This document shows positions 6,407 to 11,260 of a stretch of DNA of 12,353 nt, one piece after another. How positions within the stretch are numbered: position 1 is the first letter of the stretch; each line of letters begins with the position of its first letter. The position numbers and the translations under genes are program-made. A model generated the notes under the pieces. It worked only from the letters and a program-made list of their open reading frames with translations. It made no database searches and had not been told where the DNA came from. The stretch covers positions 1-12,353 of the forward strand of contig VGSO01000048.1 in NCBI GenBank assembly GCA_016874945.1. The letters run 5' to 3'. The stretch is from Deltaproteobacteria bacterium. GTDB taxonomy: Bacteria; Desulfobacterota; Desulfobaccia; Desulfobaccales; 0-14-0-80-60-11.

Positions 6407-6637
6407 TCAACCTTCGATTCCCGAAATAAATTCCTCAACAGATATTCCCGCTCGAGCAATAAGGCTTCGCAAAGTGCCGCGGGCTACTGATGGATGGTTA
6501 GGAATGGAGAGGGTGGCGATATGACCCGGCTTGGTCATGATGATGTGGCTGCCGCGCTGCCGGGCCACTTCCCAGCCCAGTTTTTCAAAGGCTTTTATTA
6601 TCTCCGAGGTCTCAATAAGGGGATTGTTGCCATTCAA
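6407..6637 (-). CDS. hicA: HicA-family toxin (mRNA interferase)
   Basis: A 76-residue protein with the HicA/YcfA double-stranded-RNA-binding-like fold pattern: EIIKAFEKLGWEVARQRGSH, an IATLSIPNHPSVARGTLRSL stretch and a closing IARAGISVEEF. The catalytic histidine of the family corresponds to His31 in GSH. HicA toxins cleave mRNA and are neutralised by HicB. The ATG lies inside the end of hicB (26-nt overlap), preceded by GAGG 4 nt upstream, so the two are translationally coupled. The order is antitoxin first. The DUF5677-type gene follows after 13 nt. Confidence 0.88.
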   Translation of the reverse strand: MNGNNPLIETSEIIKAFEKLGWEVARQRGSHIIMTKPGHIATLSIPNHPSVARGTLRSLIARAGISVEEFISGIEG

Positions 6638-6839
6638 CCTCTATCTCTATTTGGCGGGTGGGAACAGTTAAAGGCATGCCTTTTTCAGCCCGGACCTCCA
6701 GGCATTCCTTGATGGCCTCCTGGATATTTTTCTCCGCCTCCGCTTCGGTTTCCCCCTGGCTGACGCAACCCGGAATGGCAGGACATTCCGCCACATAAAC
6801 GCCGTCTTCATCCTGAAATATGGTAATTAAAAATTTCAC
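6612..6839 (-). CDS. hicB: HicB-family antitoxin
   Basis: 75 residues from a GTG start. The sequence KFLITIFQDEDGVYVAECPA then IPGCVSQGETEAEAEKNIQEAI is the standard HicB partial RNase-H-like fold. No C-terminal helix-turn-helix or ribbon-helix-helix domain follows, so this is the short HicB form and direct DNA-binding autoregulation is doubtful. The GTG at 6839 is preferred because AGGGAGG (6854-6848) lies 8 nt upstream; an ATG at 6887 would add 16 residues not typical of the family and would overlap the trp promoter. It probably binds HicA and blocks its active site. It is divergent from the trp unit, with 41 bp between its start codon and the trp -35. Confidence 0.88.
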   Translation of the reverse strand: MKFLITIFQDEDGVYVAECPAIPGCVSQGETEAEAEKNIQEAIKECLEVRAEKGMPLTVPTRQIEIEVEWQQSPY

Positions 6840-6847
6840 CTTGATTG

Positions 6848-6854
6848 CCTCCCT
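6848..6854 (-). promoter_or_regulatory. Ribosome-binding site deciding the hicB GTG start
   Basis: AGGGAGG on the minus strand, 8 nt from the GTG at 6839; this is the strongest ribosome-binding site in the intergenic region. Confidence 0.7.
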
Positions 6855-6880
6855 ACAGGTGCAAACTCGTCTCAAAAAAG

Positions 6881-6909
6881 TTGACACATTTTCCAGATTT
6901 GATTATACA
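6881..6909 (+). promoter_or_regulatory. Promoter of the trp leader and trpEG
   Basis: A perfect -35 TTGACA (6881-6886), a 17-nt spacer and a -10 TATACA (6904-6909, five of six consensus bases). Expected transcription start is about 6915-6917, directly at the leader-peptide ATG (6918). Confidence 0.8.
6902..6907 (-). promoter_or_regulatory. Possible hicBA -10 element overlapping the trp promoter
   Basis: A perfect TATAAT is read on the minus strand here, overlapping the trp -10 on the other strand. No good -35 is found (CAAACG at 17-nt spacing) and there is no TGn extension, so this is tentative. Confidence 0.3.
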
Positions 6910-6917
6910 ATAAAATC

Positions 6918-6974
6918 ATGAAAACGTTTGTCGCAAAAAACTCCTGGCTCTGGTGGCGCTCGTCCAACCCGTGA
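6918..6974 (+). CDS. trpL: trp operon leader peptide TrpL
   Basis: An 18-residue peptide, MKTFVAKNSWLWWRSSNP, ending at a TGA (6972-6974). It holds three Trp codons in four (TGG CTC TGG TGG, 6945-6956), far above chance for so short a frame, and lies between a consensus promoter and an intrinsic terminator upstream of trpE. This is the classical arrangement of a trp attenuation peptide: ribosome stalling at the Trp codons when charged tRNA-Trp is scarce changes folding of the downstream RNA. No Shine-Dalgarno sequence precedes the ATG and the predicted +1 is within about 3 nt of it, so it is probably translated from a leaderless mRNA. It is too short for automatic calling and may be missed in annotations. 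Confidence 0.88.
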   Translation: MKTFVAKNSWLWWRSSNP

Positions 6975-7003
6975 GGTGCGTCCACCGGCATGTAGAATAA
7001 TTT

Positions 7004-7037
7004 CGGGGCCCCTCACGGCAGGGGCCCCGGTTTTTTT
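7004..7037 (+). terminator. Intrinsic terminator of the trp attenuator
   Basis: CGGGGCCCC (7004-7012), loop TCACGGCA, GGGGCCCCG (7021-7029), extendable by one U-G pair, then G and seven T (7031-7037). This is a strong rho-independent terminator. Confidence 0.88.
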
Positions 7038-7051
7038 AGTAGCGAAAAACC

Positions 7052-7080
7052 GCGGCTCACTTAAAGGGGCCGCTTTTTTT
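7052..7080 (+). terminator. Second terminator-like hairpin in the trp leader
   Basis: GCGGCTC (7052-7058) pairs with GGGCCGC (7067-7073) with one wobble pair, loop ACTTAAAG, followed directly by seven T (7074-7080). It has all the parts of an intrinsic terminator only 15 nt after the first. Confidence 0.6.
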
Positions 7081-7279
7081 AACCGCCGATGAACGCCGAT
7101 GAACACGGATAAAAAAGCTTTAACCACGGAGACACCGAGACACAGAGAAATACAAAGAGAGTTTCCTTTGACGCCAAGCGTCAAAGGAAAATATTATCTC
7201 TGTGCATTCTCCGGGTTCTCTGTGCCTCTGTGGTTCGATATTTTATATCTGCGTCTATCTGCGTTCATCGGCGGTTAAA
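7078..7279. repeat. Three-layer nested inverted repeat (about 200 bp)
   Basis: Outer arms 7078-7096 and 7261-7279 are perfect over 19 bp (core AACCGCCGATGAACGC). Middle arms are imperfect: CCACGGAGACACCGAGACAC at 7124-7143 resembles the reverse complement of the TGTGCCTCTGTGG region at 7221-7233. The centre is a perfect 13-bp hairpin TTTCCTTTGACGC/GCGTCAAAGGAAA (7162-7174/7178-7190) with loop CAA. The outer parts have a 10-nt internal period (CGCCGATGAA, TATCTGCGTC), the middle part an 8-nt period (CACCGAGA, CACAGAGA). Sequences of this style recur between genes in many unrelated bacterial genomes. It separates the trp attenuator from trpE and encodes nothing credible. Confidence 0.8.
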
Positions 7280-7316
7280 TATTAAAATCTGCGGTTAAAC
7301 ATAAACGGAGCCTCGT

Positions 7317-8792
7317 ATGGTTTATCCCGACTTTGCCACGTTCAGCGGCATGGCCCGGCAGGGCAATTTAATCCCCGTGTACCGGGAAATCCTGGGAGAC
7401 CTGGAAACCCCGGTGGCGGCCTATAAAAAATTGCGGGGCCAGGGCTGCTCCTTCCTCCTGGAAAGCGTGGAAGGGGGCGAAAAATGGGGGCGCTTCAGCT
7501 TCCTGGGCCTTAACCCGTCGCTGATGTTTCAGGTCCAGGGAGGCCGCCTCACCTTGCAGCGCCGGGGAGAGACTCAAACCTGGGACACCGGGGCTGACCC
7601 CTTCTCGCATCTCCGCAATCTTTTAGCCGACTACCAGCCCGTGGCCACGCCGGGCCTTCCCCGCTTCTGGGGCGGGCTGGTGGGCTACCTGGGCTACGAC
7701 ATGGTTCGTTACATTGAGCGCTTGCCGGAGCTGACCCCGGCCATCGACATCCCCGAGGCCCGCTTTCTCCTGGCGGACACCCTGCTCATCTTCGACAACC
7801 TGCGCCACACCATCAAGGTGGTGGCCCTGGCGCACCTGAACCCCCAGACGCCGTTAAGGGACCAATATGACCGCGCGGTGGCGGCCATCGATGTACTCAT
7901 CGGGTGGCTGCGCCGGCCGGTGCCCCGGTCCGAGGCCCAACCCTCGGCGGGCCGGCCCTCCCTCACCAGCAACGTCACCCAGGCGCGCTTTGAGGACATG
8001 GTGCGCCATGCCAAAGAATACATCACCGCGGGGGACGCCATCCAGATCGTGCTGTCCCAGTGTTTCCGGGCGCCCCTGACCCACGATTCCTTCGACCTGT
8101 ACCGGGCGCTGCGCACCATCAACCCCTCGCCGTACATGTTTTACCTGGATTTGCGGGACGTGAAGCTGGTGGGCGCGTCGCCGGAGATCCTGGTGCGTCT
8201 GGAGGAAGGCCGGATCACCTACCGGCCCATCGCCGGGACCCGGCCCCGGGGCGCCACCCCGGAAGAGGACCTGGCCCTGGAAGCGGAGCTCCTGGCCGAC
8301 CCCAAGGAGCGGGCCGAACACCTCATGCTGGTGGATTTGGGCCGCAACGACGTGGGGCGGGTGGCCCGAATCGGCAGCGTCCGGGTGCCGGAGTTGTTCA
8401 CCACCGAGCGCTATTCCCACGTAATGCACATTGTCTCCCAGGTGGAGGGGGAACTGGCCCCGGGGCTGGACGGCCTGGATCTGCTCAAATCCACCTTCCC
8501 CGCGGGCACCGTGGCCGGCGCCCCCAAGGTGCGGGCCATGGAAATTATCGAGGAGCTGGAACCCACTCGCCGGGGGCCCTACGCCGGCGCGGTGGGCTAC
8601 CTGGGCTTCGGCGGCAACCTGGACTTCTGCATCACCATCCGCAGCTTTACCATTCATGAGGACCAGGTCTACCTCCAGGTGGGGGCCGGCATCGTGGCCG
8701 ACTCGGACCCGGCCCGGGAATACGAAGAGACCGTGAATAAAGGCAAAGCCCTGATGCGGGCCCTGGAACGGGCGGAGGAAGGGTTGGAGTAG
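7317..8792 (+). CDS. trpE: Anthranilate synthase component I TrpE
   Basis: A 491-residue protein that converts chorismate to anthranilate, the first committed step of tryptophan synthesis, using ammonia passed from TrpG. The N-terminal regulatory part has FLLESVEGGEKWGRFSFLG with LLES at 47-50, the motif linked to tryptophan feedback binding, which separates TrpE from PabB-like enzymes. The C-terminal chorismate-binding domain shows YRPIAGTRPRG, LMLVDLGRNDVGRV, a STFPAGTVAGAPKVRAMEII segment and YAGAVGYLGF. Length and motifs are complete. The start is supported by GGAG 6 nt before the ATG. Expression is expected to be set by the attenuator upstream, from which the gene is separated by a 200-bp nested repeat. 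trpG follows after 171 nt. Confidence 0.96.
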   Translation: MVYPDFATFSGMARQGNLIPVYREILGDLETPVAAYKKLRGQGCSFLLESVEGGEKWGRFSFLGLNPSLMFQVQGGRLTLQRRGETQTWDTGADPFSHLRNLLADYQPVATPGLPRFWGGLVGYLGYDMVRYIERLPELTPAIDIPEARFLLADTLLIFDNLRHTIKVVALAHLNPQTPLRDQYDRAVAAIDVLIGWLRRPVPRSEAQPSAGRPSLTSNVTQARFEDMVRHAKEYITAGDAIQIVLSQCFRAPLTHDSFDLYRALRTINPSPYMFYLDLRDVKLVGASPEILVRLEEGRITYRPIAGTRPRGATPEEDLALEAELLADPKERAEHLMLVDLGRNDVGRVARIGSVRVPELFTTERYSHVMHIVSQVEGELAPGLDGLDLLKSTFPAGTVAGAPKVRAMEIIEELEPTRRGPYAGAVGYLGFGGNLDFCITIRSFTIHEDQVYLQVGAGIVADSDPAREYEETVNKGKALMRALERAEEGLE

Positions 8793-8830
8793 GGGGGATT
8801 ATTGATGCGGGGGAACCCTGCCTTTCATAT

Positions 8831-8884
8831 GTGGCGCAGGCGCCCTCGCCTGCGCCTGAACAGCCGGGGCGGCTGTTCTACATT
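8831..8884. repeat. Inverted pair of REP-like palindromes (BIME-like) between trpE and trpG
   Basis: The first element has a GTGG head (8831-8834) and a perfect 10-bp stem GGCGCAGGCG/CGCCTGCGCC (8833-8842/8847-8856). The second, in opposite orientation, is a perfect 9-bp stem GAACAGCCG/CGGCTGTTC (8858-8866/8870-8878) ending in CTACATT, i.e. a GTAG head on the minus strand. Two inverted REPs form the layout called a BIME. The second element is copy 2 of the family at 478-506. Confidence 0.65.
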
Positions 8885-8902
8885 AAGAAGTAAGGTTCCC
8901 CC

Positions 8903-8932
8903 GCACCCCCTCCTGCAAAAACAGGAGGGTGC
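8903..8932. repeat. Stem-loop upstream of trpG
   Basis: GCACCCCCTCCTG (8903-8915) pairs with CAGGAGGGTGC (8922-8932) apart from two bulged C, loop CAAAAA. No T-run follows. It may protect or separate the trpE and trpG parts of the transcript; the role is unknown. Confidence 0.5.
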
Positions 8933-8963
8933 TATAAGAGGCTAATTGTGGTAAGAGGTAAAT

Positions 8964-9536
8964 ATGTTGGTAATGATTGATAATTATGATTCCTTCACCT
9001 ATAACCTGGTGCAGTACTTCGGCCAATTGGGAGTTGAGGTCCAGGTCTTTCGCAACGACCGGATAGACCTGGAAGGGCTGGAACGACTCAAGCCCACCTG
9101 GCTGGTCATTTCCCCCGGCCCCTGTTCCCCCAACGAGGCGGGGATCTCCATCGCCGCGATTCAGCATTTCGCCGGACGTCTGCCCATTTTGGGGGTGTGC
9201 CTGGGCCACCAGGCCCTGGGCGCGGCCTTCGGCGGCCGGGTCATACGGGCGCCCCGCCTGATGCACGGCAAGACCTCCCTCATCTACCACGACGGCCGGG
9301 ACCTCTTCCAGGGCGTTCCATCGCCCTTTGAAGCCACCCGCTACCATTCTTTAATCGTGGAGCGGGAGAGTCTGCCCGAATGCCTCCAGGTTTCGGCCCA
9401 GACCGCGGTGGGGGAGATCATGGGGCTGCGGCACCAGCAATTTGCGGTTTACGGGGTGCAATTCCACCCCGAATCCATTCTCACCACGGAAGGCATCAAC
9501 ATCTTGCGCAACTTCCTCATGCGCCAGCGAGGTTAG
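8964..9536 (+). CDS. trpG: Anthranilate synthase component II, glutamine amidotransferase TrpG
   Basis: A 190-residue class I glutamine amidotransferase that releases ammonia from glutamine for TrpE. The opening MIDNYDSFTYNLVQY, the oxyanion-loop SPGPCSPNEAG, the nucleophile Cys79 in GVCLGHQA, HGKTS at 101-105 and the catalytic His168/Glu170 in VQFHPESIL are all present. The protein resembles both TrpG and PabA, and one protein may serve both anthranilate and p-aminobenzoate synthesis; the adjacent trpE makes TrpG the main call. AGAGGT lies 4 nt before the ATG. No trpD, trpC, trpF, trpB or trpA gene follows; a heptamer array starts 5 nt after the stop. Confidence 0.95.
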   Translation: MLVMIDNYDSFTYNLVQYFGQLGVEVQVFRNDRIDLEGLERLKPTWLVISPGPCSPNEAGISIAAIQHFAGRLPILGVCLGHQALGAAFGGRVIRAPRLMHGKTSLIYHDGRDLFQGVPSPFEATRYHSLIVERESLPECLQVSAQTAVGEIMGLRHQQFAVYGVQFHPESILTTEGINILRNFLMRQRG

Positions 9537-9541
9537 GTGCA

Positions 9542-9576
9542 GTTTTCGGTTTTCAGTTTTCGGTCTTCGGTTTTCG
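9542..9576. repeat. Heptamer array after trpG, GTTTTCG type
   Basis: Five units: GTTTTCG, GTTTTCA, GTTTTCG, GTCTTCG, GTTTTCG, with a further isolated GTTTTCG at 9591-9597. These are the same units as the array at 420-475. The rest of the gap to about 9714 shows no clear feature. Confidence 0.85.
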
Positions 9577-9775
9577 GTTGATCATGAGCGGTTTTCGCCC
9601 AAGGATGGCGTATCTTTCCAAATAACGGGGCAAATTCATCGGTTATCATGACATAAAATGGTAGGAAACCTGATCCGGAATTTTAGTCACCAGGAAGGGA
9701 GAGAATTTGTCGGGATGGACCATCTGAGGCCAGTTTCTGCTGCTGGGGGGAGCTATCGCGTTCTCGGGGGCCAAA

Positions 9776-10726
9776 TTGTGCCGATACGGGGATATTCTGG
9801 CGGAAAAGACGGGCATGGGCAGAACCTGGCTGGGGCTGGTGGTTTTGGCCTCGGTGACTTCCCTGCCGGAAATGTCCACCGGCATAAGCGCGGTGCCGTG
9901 GGTGGATGCACCCGACATCACGGTGGGGGACCTCCTGGGAAGCTGCGTATTTAATCTGTTAATCCTGGCGATGGTGGACCTGCTCCATCCTCCCGGTCCG
10001 GCGCTCACCGCCGCGGATCGCGGCCACCTTCTGGGGGTGGCCTTTGGAGCGATAATGCTAGGGGTGACCGTCATGGGGCTGCTACCGCCGCCATCCCCGG
10101 TATCCCGCATCGTTCTGGTGCATGTCGGCCTCAGCGCCCCGGTGCTGTGGTTCTGTTACCTGGTGGCCATGAGATCCATCTTTCGTTACCAGCGGCGGGA
10201 GCGGGCGGCATTTTTAGCCGAACAAGAGGAAAAGACGGTTTATGATTATATAAGTCTTCCGGCGGCGTCATTAAAGTTTGGAATAAATGCCCTAGTGGTG
10301 GTGGCCGCGGGCATCTGGCTCGCCCGGGTGGCCGACGACCTGGCCGGCCTCATGGGCTGGCGCCTTTCCCTGGTGGGCACTATTTTCGTGGCCGTCGCCA
10401 CTTCCCTGCCCGAATTGGCGGTCACCCTGGGGGCTCTGAGATTGGGGGCGGTAGACCTGGCCGTAGGCAATCTTTTCGGCAGCAATCTTATTAATCTCGC
10501 GTTGCTGGGATTAATGGATTTGCTCTATTTCCCCGGCCCTTTGCTCCAGTCGGTGGCGCCGGAACATGCTGCCACGGGGGTGCTGGCGATTATCATGACC
10601 GGCATAGCCGGGGCGGAACTGGTATACCGGCCGAAAAAGAAATCGCTAAGGTGGATAAGCGCTGGGGCCTTTTTTATGGCTTTTTTATACGCGGCTTATA
10701 TTTTCCTGCATATGATAGCCAGATGA
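9776..10726 (+). CDS. Calcium/cation antiporter, CaCA (YrbG-like) family; 5' end frameshifted
   Basis: A membrane exchanger with the two inverted alpha-repeats of the CaCA superfamily: VVLASVTSLPEMSTGISA with DITVGDLLGSCVFNLLIL in the first half, and TIFVAVATSLPELAVTLGAL with VDLAVGNLFGSNLINLALLG in the second. The acidic residue after SLP and the G[DN]xxGSxxxNL motifs are the ion-binding region. It likely exchanges Ca2+ for Na+ or H+ across the inner membrane. The given start is a TTG without a ribosome-binding site, and it cuts off the first helix: in the same frame upstream, QFLLLGGAIAFSGAKL (9731-9778) is clearly coding, back to a TGA at 9725. An ATG at 9715 in another frame would join it if one base near 9727-9730 were removed (giving MDHLSQFLLL). 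So the gene is either frameshifted, affected by a sequence error, or uses an unusual start. Confidence 0.82.
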   Translation: MCRYGDILAEKTGMGRTWLGLVVLASVTSLPEMSTGISAVPWVDAPDITVGDLLGSCVFNLLILAMVDLLHPPGPALTAADRGHLLGVAFGAIMLGVTVMGLLPPPSPVSRIVLVHVGLSAPVLWFCYLVAMRSIFRYQRRERAAFLAEQEEKTVYDYISLPAASLKFGINALVVVAAGIWLARVADDLAGLMGWRLSLVGTIFVAVATSLPELAVTLGALRLGAVDLAVGNLFGSNLINLALLGLMDLLYFPGPLLQSVAPEHAATGVLAIIMTGIAGAELVYRPKKKSLRWISAGAFFMAFLYAAYIFLHMIAR

Positions 10727-10776
10727 TGATAAGCCCATGCCGTAGCCGGATAAATTTTCCGTGGGGGTAGAAATTA

Positions 10777-11079
10777 ATGGAACCCAAAGCCTCAGTAACC
10801 GACCCGGCCCCACCGAGCCAACCGGTTGCGGGGGAAACTGAAGAGGCGGCGGAGAAAAAACATTACGAAATTGACATCTTCCCGGACTGGTGCAAATCCT
10901 GCGGCATCTGCGCCGCGTTTTGCCCCAAGAAATGCATCATCATGGACCCGGACGGCCATCCGGTGGTGGACGCCGCCCAGCGCTGCACCGGCTGCCGCTG
11001 GTGCGAACTCCATTGCCCGGACTTCGCCATTTGCGTGAAGGAGCTGGTGGCGGAAAAGGCCAAGGAAGAAGTTGATTGA
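10777..11079 (+). CDS. korD: 2-oxoacid:ferredoxin oxidoreductase delta (2x[4Fe-4S] ferredoxin) subunit
   Basis: A 100-residue protein with a Pro/Glu-rich N-terminal tail and two [4Fe-4S] cluster motifs: CKSCGICAAFCP (Cys39, 42, 45, 49) and CTGCRWCELHCP (Cys70, 73, 76, 80). This matches the small ferredoxin-like subunit that relays electrons from the TPP/Fe-S core of four-subunit 2-oxoacid:ferredoxin oxidoreductases to external ferredoxin. The start of the alpha subunit lies 181 nt downstream on the same strand, as in kor/vor-type operons. Whether the substrate is 2-oxoglutarate or a branched 2-oxoacid cannot be settled here. REP-like palindromes fill the gap between the two genes. Confidence 0.86.
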   Translation: MEPKASVTDPAPPSQPVAGETEEAAEKKHYEIDIFPDWCKSCGICAAFCPKKCIIMDPDGHPVVDAAQRCTGCRWCELHCPDFAICVKELVAEKAKEEVD

Positions 11080-11083
11080 TGAG

Positions 11084-11106
11084 GTGGTGGGCCTTGCCCA
11101 CCCTAC
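11084..11106 (-). repeat. REP-like palindrome with GTAG head (GGTGGGC family)
   Basis: GGTGGGC (11086-11092), loop CTT, GCCCACC (11096-11102), then CTAC (11103-11106); on the minus strand a GTAG head precedes the palindrome. It lies 5 nt after the ferredoxin gene stop. Confidence 0.6.
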
Positions 11107-11122
11107 ATAGATTTTGCCATTC

Positions 11123-11177
11123 GTAGAGTGCGTTTTACGCGCTCAAAAATAGTCGTGGGGCGTAAAACGCACTCTAC
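11123..11177. repeat. Perfect 18-bp inverted repeat bounded by GTAG and CTAC
   Basis: 11123-11140 and 11160-11177 are perfectly complementary over 18 bp around a 19-nt loop. Each arm contains its own small palindrome GCGTTTTACGC with GTAG at the outer edge, so it can be read as two inverted REP units. The stem is followed by ACAAAAACC rather than a T-run, so it is a poor terminator. Confidence 0.65.
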
Positions 11178-11260
11178 AAAAACCTAAGAAGTATTATTAA
11201 GCTTTTTTATAAAATGCTGATGGTTGAAGGATAACTAGTTAATTGCAGGTCTAGGGGGAC

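Larger units (their letters stand above)
6916..7037 (+). promoter_or_regulatory. trp transcription attenuator (leader, antiterminator, terminator)
   Basis: Mutually exclusive pairings can be drawn. The terminator stem is 7004-7012 with 7021-7029. CCGTGAGG at 6969-6976, which contains the leader stop codon, is perfectly complementary to CCTCACGG at 7011-7018, which covers part of the 5' arm and loop of the terminator; pairing them would act as an antiterminator. A possible 1:2-type hairpin pairs 6952-6959 (the last two Trp codons and beyond) with 6978-6986 with one bulge. A ribosome stalled at the Trp codons leaves 6969-6976 free (antiterminator, trpE on); one reaching the stop codon covers it (terminator, trpE off). 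Base-pairing is seen directly; the mechanism is inferred from known trp attenuators. Confidence 0.85.

Noticed and set aside
6903..7184. A 93-codon minus-strand open frame over the trp leader and repeats
   Set aside because: It is antisense to the trp leader and terminators and crosses the nested repeat; no family pattern is seen and the opposite strand explains the sequence fully.
7078..7279. Nested repeat as a CRISPR array or insertion sequence
   Set aside because: No regular repeat-spacer pattern and no transposase; symmetry is concentric, not a pair of terminal repeats around a gene.
7854..8657. Long minus-strand and alternative plus-strand frames over trpE
   Set aside because: They are shadows of high-GC coding sequence; trpE motifs are complete in the main frame.
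11178..11260. AT-rich stretch before korA with TATAAAAT as a promoter
   Set aside because: A -10-like sequence is present but no -35 at suitable spacing; AT-rich DNA gives such matches often.
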